Part shown: positions 25,614 through 34,030 of the stretch, piece by piece
How positions within the stretch are numbered: the first letter of the stretch is position 1
Layout of the letters: each line of letters begins with the position of its first letter
Source of the DNA: Methanomicrobiaceae archaeon
GTDB lineage: Archaea > Halobacteriota > Methanomicrobia > Methanomicrobiales > Methanomicrobiaceae
Length of the DNA: 46,684 bases
NCBI GenBank assembly: GCA_016937345.1
Contig: JAFGWE010000033.1
Span: 1 to 46,684 of the forward strand
Reading direction: 5' to 3'
The notes under the pieces: generated by a model
Told to the model about the DNA's origin: nothing
Databases searched by the model: none
The model's input: the letters and a program-made list of their open reading frames with translations, nothing else
Position numbers and translations under genes: made by a program

Positions 25614-28025
25614 ATGATGCTCTCAGAACTTGACCTTCCAAAAAAACTTACAGATGTCTACGAAGATAAAGGAATTCATGAGCTGTATCCCCCGCAGGTG
25701 GAATGCGTAAAAAAAGGGCTATTAAATGGAAAAAATCTGCTTGTTTCAATCCCGACAGCCAGCGGAAAGACACTTGTTGCAGAAATGGCGATGCATCGCC
25801 AAATTGCAGACGGCGGAAAATGCCTCTATGTTGTACCCTTAAAGGCGCTTGCGTCTGAAAAGTTTGAGGAATTCCAGAACAAGGGAGTCAGAGTCGGAAT
25901 TGCAACAGGAGATCTAGACAAACGCGATGAGTACCTCGGAAGAAATGATATTATAATTACAACAAGTGAAAAGGCTGACTCACTTCTCAGAAACAATGCA
26001 AAATGGATGGATCTAATAAACTGTCTGGTTTTGGATGAGGCGCACCTGATAGATTCTGAAAACAGGGGTGCTACGCTTGAGATGGTGATTACAAAACTCA
26101 GGTACCTCAACAAAAATATGCAGATACTTGCCCTTACAGCAACAATCGGAAACCCACGGGTTTTTTCAGGCTGGCTGGCAGCAGACCATGTAACATCGGA
26201 CTGGCGTCCTGTAGATTTGAAAGAGGGAGTATTTTTTTCAGATACCATATATTTCGAGGAGAATGAGAAAAAGATTAAAGTTCCGACGAAAAACGATGAT
26301 TCAAACCTCTGCCTTGACTGCATAGATGAAGGCGGACAGTGTCTTGTCTTTGTTAATTCAAGGAGAAATGCTGAAGGATTTGCAAAACGGATGGCAACAG
26401 CCCTTGAAAAATCAGGTTTTTCTGATGAGAAACTAGAAGAGCTAGAGAAAAAGCTGGAGGCTGTATCAGAGACTGATATGGGGAAAACCCTTGCTGTCTG
26501 CACCGGAAAGGGCGCTTCCTTTCATCATGCCGGAATGAAAAGAGAGCAGCGGCAGATTGTGGAGCAGGGTTTTCGCGACGGCCACATTAAAGTCATATCT
26601 TCAACACCAACTCTTGCCGCAGGTTTGAATCTCCCTGCAAGACGTGTTGTAATCCGGGATTTTCTAAGATTTAAGGGGGGCGAGGGTATGGTTCCCATAC
26701 CTGTCCGTGAATACCGGCAGATGGCAGGAAGGGCAGGAAGGCCGCACCTTGATCCTTACGGAGAGTCGGTTCTGATTGCAAAAGGCCGGGATATGGCAAA
26801 CGGTCTTTTTGAGGAGTTCATCAGTGCTCCTGCAGAGGATGTCAGATCGCGTCTTGATGATGAATCAGCTCTTAGCGCCCAGATACTATCTGTAATTTCG
26901 ACAGGTTTTGTCAGAAACACAGAAAATCTCGTCTCTTTTCTCGAAGGAACTTTTTATGTGTACACAAACAAAAAGACAACCTACCTGACCGAAATAGTGA
27001 ATAAGGCAATAGATTATCTTGAATCAGCAGGAATGATAACAAAAATCAGTGATAATCTTTCTGCGACAGAATACGGAAATCTTGTTTCACGCCTTTATAT
27101 AAATCCTGTAAGCGCCGAGATAATCACAACAGTTCTGAAAGAAAAACAGAATCTTTTAACATCCGGTGTTCAGATAAAAAAGAAAAAACTGCCTGAAGAG
27201 GAGGAGAAACTTCCGCCGGTCTTCTCTGATATTGGCCTTTTGCAGCTTTTATGCAAAACTCCGGATATGTACACCCTGTACGTCAAAAAAGATGACATCC
27301 CAATCCTTGAAAATTTTTACTATGAACATGAGGACGAACTCTGGGTTGAGATCTCCTACGATTCAATGGAGGAGGATTTCCGGGTTTTAAAAACCGCGAT
27401 GCTCCTTGATAACTGGATATCCGAAGTCGGTGATGACACCATATGTACAAGATTCGGTGTCGGCCCCGGAGATATATACAATGTTGTTGAGGGGATGAAC
27501 TGGCTTTTATATTCAACTTCAAGACTTGCCTATATGATGGCTCCCGAATTAAAAATGCAGGTTTTAGAAACAGGCCTTCGGATGAGACACGGTGTCAAGC
27601 GTGAGCTGATTCCGCTTGTAAAACTAAAAAACATTGGACGTGTTCGTGCAAGAAGACTTTTTAACAACGGATTTACAGGTCCTTTGAGTATAAGGGAGGA
27701 AAATTATGATAAGCTGTCTGCTATCCTGGGACAGAAGATTGCAAGGCAGCTTTTAAACCAGGTTCAAAAGGAGCAAAGAGACTACTCCGGATTTGAGAGC
27801 AAAAAAATTAATGACTTTAAAGAGCCTGATTCAAAATCAAAAGAAAACTTAAAGAGAGAAAAACAGGATGTTTCAGAAGCAAAGATTCCGGAAAACACTA
27901 AAAATGATGAAGCGGTAAAAAATCTTAAAAAAACCAGAATCACTAAAGGTTTGAAAGTTGAGGAAAAGGATCAGAAGAGAAGTAACAAAGAGACAGAAAA
28001 GCAGAGATCACTCTTTGAATTCTGA
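25614..28025 (+). CDS. hel308: Hel308-type superfamily 2 DNA helicase
   Basis: 803 residues. A 3'-5' DNA helicase acting at stalled forks. The Q-motif is ELYPPQ (24-29), motif I SIPTASGKT (45-53), motif II DEAH (141-144) and motif III ALTATIGN (173-180). Motif VI is QMAGRAGRP, followed by the winged-helix, ratchet and helix-hairpin-helix domains (LVKLKNIGRVRARRL near 668-682). After about residue 725 comes a Lys/Glu-rich, probably disordered tail ending in QRSLFEF, a PCNA-interaction-like peptide. No good ribosome-binding site precedes the two ATGs; an ORB sits there instead. It is followed by cgi121 74 bp downstream, a neighbour pair seen in other archaea. Confidence 0.95.
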   Translation: MMLSELDLPKKLTDVYEDKGIHELYPPQVECVKKGLLNGKNLLVSIPTASGKTLVAEMAMHRQIADGGKCLYVVPLKALASEKFEEFQNKGVRVGIATGDLDKRDEYLGRNDIIITTSEKADSLLRNNAKWMDLINCLVLDEAHLIDSENRGATLEMVITKLRYLNKNMQILALTATIGNPRVFSGWLAADHVTSDWRPVDLKEGVFFSDTIYFEENEKKIKVPTKNDDSNLCLDCIDEGGQCLVFVNSRRNAEGFAKRMATALEKSGFSDEKLEELEKKLEAVSETDMGKTLAVCTGKGASFHHAGMKREQRQIVEQGFRDGHIKVISSTPTLAAGLNLPARRVVIRDFLRFKGGEGMVPIPVREYRQMAGRAGRPHLDPYGESVLIAKGRDMANGLFEEFISAPAEDVRSRLDDESALSAQILSVISTGFVRNTENLVSFLEGTFYVYTNKKTTYLTEIVNKAIDYLESAGMITKISDNLSATEYGNLVSRLYINPVSAEIITTVLKEKQNLLTSGVQIKKKKLPEEEEKLPPVFSDIGLLQLLCKTPDMYTLYVKKDDIPILENFYYEHEDELWVEISYDSMEEDFRVLKTAMLLDNWISEVGDDTICTRFGVGPGDIYNVVEGMNWLLYSTSRLAYMMAPELKMQVLETGLRMRHGVKRELIPLVKLKNIGRVRARRLFNNGFTGPLSIREENYDKLSAILGQKIARQLLNQVQKEQRDYSGFESKKINDFKEPDSKSKENLKREKQDVSEAKIPENTKNDEAVKNLKKTRITKGLKVEEKDQKRSNKETEKQRSLFEF

Positions 28026-28099
28026 TTTTTCAGGGGAAGATTTAAAATCTGAAAAAACGCTATAACAAAAATTACGAAAAAAAGAATAAAAAAGATCAT

Positions 28100-28828
28100 A
28101 TGACTGAGACTGAAATTTTCAAATTAAAGAGATTTTCCCGGCATTATTCCGATGACTCCGGGGATTATTTCACAATTTCTCCGGGTGAAGATGGCAGAAT
28201 GTTACTATTCTGTGGAATAAAACCTGCAACAGCCGATATTGCAGACATTCCTGAATATCTCTTAAGAATTAAAAAAATTGCTGACAGATATAACGCCTGT
28301 ATTATCTGCTTAAATGAAGAGAACATTGCAGGATACGAACATATTGAAAGTGCCGTATTTCATGCGAAAAGGTCCTGGTTTGAGCAAAAACCCATATCAA
28401 ACTCTTTTGAAATGGAGGTTCTGCTTTATGCAGCAGGAACAAGACAATGCAGCCAGGCTACAGCATTCGGATTTAAAAAAGGAAAAAACAGCCTTTATAT
28501 TTCTGTCTGTATAATCGAAGATTGCAAAAGCAGTAAGAATATTATCGAAATTAAAAAAGATGATAAATTTTCACTGAAAAAGGGAAAAGTTTTTGAAAAA
28601 ATTGATGCTGTTTTTGATGAATTAAAAGGCTGTTTTGAATTCACTGAAGGAAAAGGTAAAAATATTCATGCTTTTGGTAACCGAGAAAGTCAAAAATTGC
28701 CGTATAAAAAAATAAAAAGAATAATGAAATTATTTGAAATATCTGAAGAAGAAACAGAATCCGTTGGAGCTGACAGAATTTCAGAACTGGTCCTTGAAAG
28801 GGTTGCTCTTCTGGATGTCTCAAAATAA
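28100..28828 (+). CDS. cgi121: KEOPS complex subunit Cgi121-like protein
   Basis: 242 residues. The segment NSFEMEVLLYAAGTRQCSQA (about 96-115) is the hallmark of Cgi121/TPRKB, the KEOPS subunit that captures the tRNA 3' tail and activates Bud32 for t6A modification. It is longer than most archaeal Cgi121 proteins (~150 residues) and has an extra C-terminal helical region (KKIKRIMKLFEISEEETES onward), perhaps a lineage-specific extension. It is downstream of hel308, as often in archaea. The rest of KEOPS is not in the window. Assignment rests mainly on one motif and the context. Confidence 0.75.
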   Translation: MTETEIFKLKRFSRHYSDDSGDYFTISPGEDGRMLLFCGIKPATADIADIPEYLLRIKKIADRYNACIICLNEENIAGYEHIESAVFHAKRSWFEQKPISNSFEMEVLLYAAGTRQCSQATAFGFKKGKNSLYISVCIIEDCKSSKNIIEIKKDDKFSLKKGKVFEKIDAVFDELKGCFEFTEGKGKNIHAFGNRESQKLPYKKIKRIMKLFEISEEETESVGADRISELVLERVALLDVSK

Positions 28829-29043
28829 CGGATCTAGTAATGGATCTTTTATTTTCTTTTTCCTTAGGAAACGGATTCAATTTAACTCATAATTTAACTT
28901 TTAACAACTGTGTAACAATAGAAAAGGAAAATTGCATTCTTTTTTAAAGAATCTGATGAAATTTTCATTTCTTTGTTTATAGTCTTTTATGATTCTTTTT
29001 TCATTTCAGGTCTGTATAATGATAATTTTTGAAAACATCCCTG

Positions 29044-29064
29044 ACCCCTTTGTTTCCACTGGAG
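29044..29064 (-). other. ORB copy 2 (left side of the unwinding region)
   Basis: Reads CTCCAGTGGAAACAAAGGGG on the minus strand, so its G-run points away from the A/T-rich region. It is opposite in direction to copies 3 and 4, as expected for initiator sites flanking a DNA-unwinding element. Confidence 0.88.
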
Positions 29065-29095
29065 AGGATAATGTGTGAGAGGGAATGTGGTTGCT

Positions 29096-29119
29096 GATAA
29101 TTAATTTGATAATTAATTT
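29096..29119 (+). repeat. Tandem 12-bp A/T repeat beside ORB copy 2
   Basis: gataattaattt occurs twice head to tail, starting 31 bp after ORB copy 2, at the edge of the A/T-rich block. It may be part of the duplex-unwinding element. Confidence 0.55.
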
Positions 29120-29571
29120 TGTAATTATTTTTTTAATTTAATTGAAAATGATTTTTTTCTTTTCTTTTTCCCCCTTTCTAAATTTTAGTTCATTTTAATC
29201 TTATTATTCAATTTGATCAGGATTTTTCCTTTTTTTCAATTTTTTCTCTTCAATTTGTCTTGATTTTACTAAATTTTATTAATTTACTCTAATAATTTTC
29301 CGGATTTTTTAATTTTTTTTCTTATTTGACTAAAGTTTTATTAAAGTCCGGTTTTTTCTTTTGCTTTAATAATTTCTTTCATTTTTTTAGAAAAGTCCTA
29401 TTTTTTTCTTCTTTTTCTTATTACTTTCAGTTTTATTCTTCTTTTTTGTTACTAATCATTTCATTTATTTTATATAGTATTACTCACACATTCTAAAATG
29501 ATTATTCTCAGATTAAATTTAATTTATTCAAAATATTCTCAGCCGCAAAAATATGCACTTAATTTTTTTAT

Positions 29572-29593
29572 TCCAGTGGAAACAAAGGGGGGT
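29572..29593 (+). other. ORB copy 3 (right side of the unwinding region)
   Basis: TCCAGTGGAAACAAAGGGG followed by two further G (six G in all). The best match to the archaeal ORB with its G-string. It faces copy 2 across ~500 bp of A/T-rich DNA. Confidence 0.9.
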
Positions 29594-29770
29594 CTCTATA
29601 CAAAGATCCCGAATTGCTGATAAACAAAAAAAAAGAAAAATCAATTGAATTTTGAAAAAATCAAGAAAAATTGAATAATGAAAAATTCATTCTAAAGATA
29701 TTATTTTTTAAGAATTGAAAAAGGAATATTTTTTCATGTCTTTATGCATCCGTCGCCGATCTTTTCCATC

Positions 29771-29790
29771 TCCAGTGGAAACATAGGGGT
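29771..29790 (+). other. ORB copy 4, slightly degenerate
   Basis: TCCAGTGGAAACATAGGGGT: one substitution (T for A) between the core and the G-run. Same direction as copy 3, 199 bp further towards orc1. Probably a weaker site. Confidence 0.8.
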
Positions 29791-29987
29791 TAATAAGGAA
29801 TTGATTCATTAAATTATAGTTACGGAAATTTATGGAGTTGAAAATGGGGTACGGAGACTCTATAATCTTTCACTTTCCGGATCTTATCAGCGAAATTTTT
29901 GGGTTGTTGCCGATTTTTTTAAGATCCGAGTAGAATAAAACCGACACATGGGGGTTGCACCTGGTTTTTATTCCCGCTATATAATTT

Positions 29988-29993
29988 GGAGGT
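29988..29993 (+). promoter_or_regulatory. Shine-Dalgarno GGAGGT that fixes the orc1 TTG start
   Basis: A full GGAGGT lies 6 bp before TTG 30000. The nearby ATG at 30015 is out of frame, so the TTG is the start. A weak start codon with a strong binding site may limit initiator synthesis. Confidence 0.8.
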
Positions 29994-29999
29994 CTTAAA

Positions 30000-31319
30000 T
30001 TGTCAGAAAAAAATTATGAAACCGAATCAGGATTTGGTGAGGGGGGTGTCACCACCTCGGTTGGTTTATTCACAAAATATCTGAATAATAAAGGTATTTT
30101 CAAAAACAGGGAGGTTTTAAGGCATTCTTACAGGCCACACATCCTCCCTCACAGAAGACCGCAGATCGATTCAATTGCATCAATTCTTGCACCTGCCATC
30201 AGAAAAGAAACACCGTCAAATATCCTTATTTATGGTAAAACCGGGACAGGAAAGACTGCATCTGTCAAATATGTCGGTGCTGAGCTTGAAAATGCTTGTC
30301 GTGAGATGGGAAAGGCATGCAATGTAATACATTTAAACTGTGAACTCATTGACACTCAGTACAGGGTTCTTGCACAGATTGCAAACCAGCTTGAAGATCT
30401 GGAGAGCAAATCAAGTGACAAACCAAGATCAAGCATACCAATGACAGGGTGGCCTACTGATCAGGTTTATTCCGAATTAAAAAATATGGTTGAGGCTATT
30501 GGCGGTGTAAATGTCATAGTACTTGATGAAATTGACAAGCTTGTAAAGAAAAGCGGGGATGAAACCCTTTATAATCTGACCAGATTCAACTCCGAATTAA
30601 AAAATGCAAGGATAAGCATGATTGGGATCTCAAATGATCTCAGGTTTACAAATTTTCTTGATCCAAGGGTTTTATCATCACTTTCTGAAGAAGAGCTGGT
30701 ATTTCCTCCTTATAATGCCCCCCAGCTTTGTGATATTCTGAAGCAGAGGGCTGACGTTGCGTTTGCAGACGGAATTTTAGATGATGGCGTGATACCTCTC
30801 TGCGCTGCACTTGCTGCCCAGGAGCATGGTGATGCAAGACGCGCACTTGATCTTTTGAGAATATCAGGAGAGCTTGCAGAAAGAGAAGACGCTCCGCGTG
30901 TAACTGAAAAGCATGTTAAAAATGCGCAGCAAAAAATTGAGACTGACAGTCTTATAGTCTGTGTATCTTCACTTCCCACACAAAGCAAGGCTGTTTTATA
31001 TTCTATGCTTATTCTCTCCGAAATGAACAAGCAGGTATTCACAACAGGGGAGGTTGCCCAGGTGTACCGCGATGTTGCCCAGGTTCTTGACATTGATGTG
31101 CTGACACACAGAAGGATAACAGATCTCATCTCAGAACTCACAATGCTTGGTGTCATAAATTCCCGTGTAGTTTCAAGGGGAAGATATGGAAGAACAAAGG
31201 AGATGTGGTTTGGCACAGGAACATCCGGCATTAAAAGGACTCTTGCAGGTGATGAAAGATTTGACGAAGAGCGGCTAAGCCAGATTGACAAATCAAGATT
31301 TAAAACTCTTTTCAGATAA
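30000..31319 (+). CDS. cdc6: Orc1/Cdc6 replication initiator
   Basis: 439 residues, TTG start with ideal GGAGGT. It binds ORBs and recruits MCM. Walker A is GKTGTGKT (79-86), Walker B VLDEID (174-179) and sensor 1 lies in GISNDLRFTNFLDPRV, followed by the initiator-specific region and LRISGELAERE. The C-terminal winged helix (about 330-415, TGEVAQVYRDVAQVLDIDVL) provides sequence-specific ORB contacts. The N-terminal ~40 residues are polar, as in the Orc1-1 group. It lies directly right of the ORB-flanked A/T-rich origin, the standard arrangement for an origin-linked initiator. A second initiator elsewhere in the genome is likely but not visible. Confidence 0.96.
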   Translation: MSEKNYETESGFGEGGVTTSVGLFTKYLNNKGIFKNREVLRHSYRPHILPHRRPQIDSIASILAPAIRKETPSNILIYGKTGTGKTASVKYVGAELENACREMGKACNVIHLNCELIDTQYRVLAQIANQLEDLESKSSDKPRSSIPMTGWPTDQVYSELKNMVEAIGGVNVIVLDEIDKLVKKSGDETLYNLTRFNSELKNARISMIGISNDLRFTNFLDPRVLSSLSEEELVFPPYNAPQLCDILKQRADVAFADGILDDGVIPLCAALAAQEHGDARRALDLLRISGELAEREDAPRVTEKHVKNAQQKIETDSLIVCVSSLPTQSKAVLYSMLILSEMNKQVFTTGEVAQVYRDVAQVLDIDVLTHRRITDLISELTMLGVINSRVVSRGRYGRTKEMWFGTGTSGIKRTLAGDERFDEERLSQIDKSRFKTLFR

Positions 31320-31463
31320 ATCAGGAGATCAGAATTTTTCTTTTTTCACTTAACTTTTACTTATAAATATTCAAATCCGGATATTGGCTAATACTGATTA
31401 ATAATCTTAAAAATGCAGATCTATTTGAAACATTAAAGTCTGAAAGGAAACTATAGTGATAGT

Positions 31464-31955
31464 ATGGATGATAAGGACAGAATGATTCTGACCCTTCTTG
31501 AGGGGGATTGCCGCATAGAGGCTGAAAATCTTGCCGATATGGTTGATCTCACAAAAGAGGAGGTTCAAAAGCGCATCGCCGTTTTAGAGGAGGACGGTGT
31601 AATAAAGAAGTATATGGCCTGCATTGACTGGGAAAAAGCAGGTGAAGGCATCGTTGCGGCAATAATCGAGCTAAAGGTTTCGCCGGAAAGAGATTTCGGG
31701 TACGACAAGATTGCAGAAAGGATCTCAAGGCACAGGCAGGTAAGGTCACTTCGTCTTATAAGCGGTGCATATGATCTTGAACTTCTGGTAGTTGCAAAAA
31801 ATATTCATGAGATAGCACGATTTGTTGCAGAGCAGATAGCGCCTTTAGAACAGGTCAGAGAGACAGGTACGATACTTATTATGAAGACTTATAAGGAAAA
31901 CGGTCTTGAATTCTTCGAAAGAAAAACAGGCGAGAGGCTTCCTTATACATTCTAA
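31464..31955 (+). CDS. Lrp/AsnC-family transcriptional regulator
   Basis: 163 residues. An N-terminal winged helix (DRMILTLLEGDCRIEAENLA, then VQKRIAVLEEDGVIKKYMA) is followed by a RAM ligand-binding domain with VRSLRLISGAYDLELLVVA. Its neighbour 163 bp downstream is an aspartate-type aminotransferase; this Lrp-aminotransferase pair is common in euryarchaea and suggests amino-acid-responsive control of the enzyme. An A/T-rich leader of ~140 bp separates it from orc1. Confidence 0.92.
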   Translation: MDDKDRMILTLLEGDCRIEAENLADMVDLTKEEVQKRIAVLEEDGVIKKYMACIDWEKAGEGIVAAIIELKVSPERDFGYDKIAERISRHRQVRSLRLISGAYDLELLVVAKNIHEIARFVAEQIAPLEQVRETGTILIMKTYKENGLEFFERKTGERLPYTF

Positions 31956-32118
31956 AAGTAATAAAAAAAAGATAATTAGAATAAAAATCCCGGAAAATTC
32001 GGATAAATAAATTACCCTGCGGATCAAAAATATCATACAGATAAAAAGCCGGAGAATAATTTAAGATAATTATCGGGTTTTAACCGAAATCATCCGTTTA
32101 ACACAGAGGAGATAAAAT

Positions 32119-33276
32119 ATGAGAGATTTTCGCTCGGAACGTGTATGCAGGATACCACCTTCAGGCATACGCAAATTCTTCGATATTGCACAGGAGATGG
32201 AAGATGTCATATCGCTTGGCGTTGGCGAACCTGATTACGACACGCCCTGGAATGTAAGGGAAGCGGCAATAAGATCTATAGAACAGGGCCAGACTGCATA
32301 TACGTCAAACAGCGGCCTTATCGAGCTTAGAAATGAGATAAAAAAATACCTCGGCGAAAGTTTCGGCGTCTCCTACAATCCGAAAAATGAGATAATAATC
32401 ACAACCGGAGCATCAGAAGCACTTGACATTGCAATAAGAGCAGTTGTCAACCCCGGTGATGAGGTTTTGGTGGCTGATCCTTCATACATTGCATACTGCT
32501 CAAATGTAATACTCTCTGAGGGAGTTCCTGTTCCTGTTCCCTGTCACGAAAAGGATGAATTCCGGTTAACTCCCGACTCATTAATGGAGCATATAACTCC
32601 CAAATCAAAAGTTCTTCTCTGCAACTTCCCGAACAATCCTTCCGGGGGAGTGATGAGCAAAGACGATTACAAGGCGATATCTGATATCGTAGTTGACCAC
32701 GACCTTCTGCTAATAAGTGATGAGATATACAGTGAGCTTACTTATGAGGGAGAAAAAGTCTGTGCTGCATCTGTGGATTCTCTCTTTGAGAGGACAATAA
32801 CAATAAACGGTTTTTCAAAGGCGTACTCTATGACAGGCTGGCGTGTGGGATACGTTTGTGCACCCGAACAGCTATGCAGTGCGATGCTCAAGATTCATCA
32901 GTATGTAATGCTGTCTGCACCGACAACAGCACAGCATGCCGCAGTTGAGGCATTAAGAAATGGTGCGGATGCATGCCGCGAGATGGTTCAGGAATATAAG
33001 ATACGAAGAAATCTCTTTGTAAAGGGTCTGAACAGGGCAGGTCTTAAGACACATCTGCCAAAAGGAGCTTTTTATGCCTTCCCGAATGTCAGCGATTATA
33101 ATATTTCGGATGAGGAGTTTGCCGAGAGACTTTTAAAAGAGCACCATGTGGCAGTAGTTCCCGGAAACGTCTTTGGACCTTCAGGAAAAGGCCATATAAG
33201 ATGCAGTTATGCAGTCTCCCGCGAAGATCTTATGACTTCAGTAGAGCGGATTGAAGAGTTCCTCTCCTATCTTTAA
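32119..33276 (+). CDS. PLP-dependent aminotransferase (class I/II, aspartate/aromatic type)
   Basis: 385 residues. Substrate-side motifs are GVGEPDYDTP and TAYTSNSGLIELR. PLP contacts are NFPNNPSGG and SDEIYSEL, and the Schiff-base lysine is in GFSKAYSMTGWRVGY (Lys 234). The closing motif is HIRCSYAVSREDL. The fold is type I, cytosolic, dimeric. Specific donor not deducible: aspartate, aromatic or alanine amino groups are all plausible. AGAGGAG is 10 bp before ATG. Preceded by an Lrp regulator. Confidence 0.92.
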   Translation: MRDFRSERVCRIPPSGIRKFFDIAQEMEDVISLGVGEPDYDTPWNVREAAIRSIEQGQTAYTSNSGLIELRNEIKKYLGESFGVSYNPKNEIIITTGASEALDIAIRAVVNPGDEVLVADPSYIAYCSNVILSEGVPVPVPCHEKDEFRLTPDSLMEHITPKSKVLLCNFPNNPSGGVMSKDDYKAISDIVVDHDLLLISDEIYSELTYEGEKVCAASVDSLFERTITINGFSKAYSMTGWRVGYVCAPEQLCSAMLKIHQYVMLSAPTTAQHAAVEALRNGADACREMVQEYKIRRNLFVKGLNRAGLKTHLPKGAFYAFPNVSDYNISDEEFAERLLKEHHVAVVPGNVFGPSGKGHIRCSYAVSREDLMTSVERIEEFLSYL

Positions 33277-33418
33277 AATTTTTTTAAAAATTAAAGGCTG
33301 AAGATTTTACAGAATGATAAATATAATATAAATCTTTCTTTTTGGATTTTCACGTAAAATATCAGTTTTTTTATAACCATTATGTATTGTTAAAACATGG
33401 AAAAAACCGTCAGCTAAG

Positions 33419-33440
33419 ACCCCTTTGTTTCCACTGGAAA
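33419..33440 (-). other. ORB copy 5 (outlying)
   Basis: On the minus strand it reads TTTCCAGTGGAAACAAAGGG then GT: the full ORB with TTTCCA in front, which makes the core TTTCCAGTGGAAA palindromic. It is about 3.6 kb from ORB copy 4 and on the other side of orc1, lrp and the aminotransferase. Confidence 0.88.
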
Positions 33441-33626
33441 AATTCAGATTTTGGTCAAAAATCCTCTGACAGTTCAGATAAATTCAGTTGGAATTTCCAC
33501 CCATTACCGGTCTGCATCAGTACTTAAGGATTCATTAAATCTTTCTTATGAACATTTCAAGTCAGAATCATACATAATCAAAGGTTTTTATGACACACTG
33601 AATATTTCCGGGACAGAATTGTCAAG

Positions 33627-33648
33627 ACCCCTTTGTTTCCACTGGAAA
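33627..33648 (-). other. ORB copy 6 (outlying)
   Basis: Identical to copy 5 over its whole 22 bp and several flanking bases, 208 bp away, same direction. The near-exact copy suggests duplication and a retained function. Confidence 0.88.
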
Positions 33649-34030
33649 AAACCACATATGAAGCTAAAAATAGAATTAAAGCGGAATTATTGGAATTAAA
33701 AAAATTAGAAAACCAAAACAATCAAAATATAGAGATTAAATAAAAAATATATCTTTTTTATAATTCATTATACCAAAGACTAAAAAAACAGGTTTTTTTG
33801 GTGCGCTTCAACTTTTCTTAAGGGAAAAAGTCATCGCATGTATGACAGAGAAATTATGTTTAACTCTTATTGCAATATATCAGGAATCAGAGTGGTTATT
33901 AAGGAATATAAACAAAGAATCAAAAAATTTCCTGGAAAAAATTTCACGAAAAAAATCTTTTTTTTCTGCTTTAAAAGATCATCATGATACTTTTATCTTG
34001 AATGCTGACGTCATCTTTAATGAAACATAA

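Larger units (their letters stand above)
28829..29999. other. Chromosomal replication origin (oriC) region
   Basis: 1171 bp without a credible gene, directly upstream of orc1/cdc6. It holds three ORB copies: one inverted at 29044-29064 and two direct at 29572-29593 and 29771-29790. They flank about 500 bp that is almost all A and T with long T-runs on the plus strand, a natural unwinding element. Archaeal origins have this composition: ORBs around an A/T-rich segment beside the initiator gene. The right end contains a near-perfect stem (aataaaacc at 29934-29942 with ggtttttatt at 29963-29972) in the orc1 leader. Replication activity itself cannot be seen from sequence. Confidence 0.88.
33277..34030. 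other. 754-bp gap with two identical ORBs before purA
   Basis: No credible gene; small frames here (for example 33842-34030, 62 codons, ending directly before the purA ATG) lack ribosome-binding sites and family features. Two ORB copies lie at 33419-33440 and 33627-33648. The stretch just upstream of purA holds its promoter; no conventional ribosome-binding site is seen there. Confidence 0.65.

Noticed and set aside
29976-29986. ctatataattt as the TATA box of orc1
   Set aside because: A start 25 bp downstream would remove the strong GGAGGT; so the promoter must lie further upstream.
25583-33648. Six repeated ~20-bp copies as CRISPR or mobile-element ends
   Set aside because: Copies are kilobases apart, in both directions, match the ORB consensus and surround orc1/cdc6.
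33842-34030. 62-codon open frame ending right before purA
   Set aside because: No ribosome-binding site; composition like neighbouring non-coding DNA; covers the likely purA promoter.
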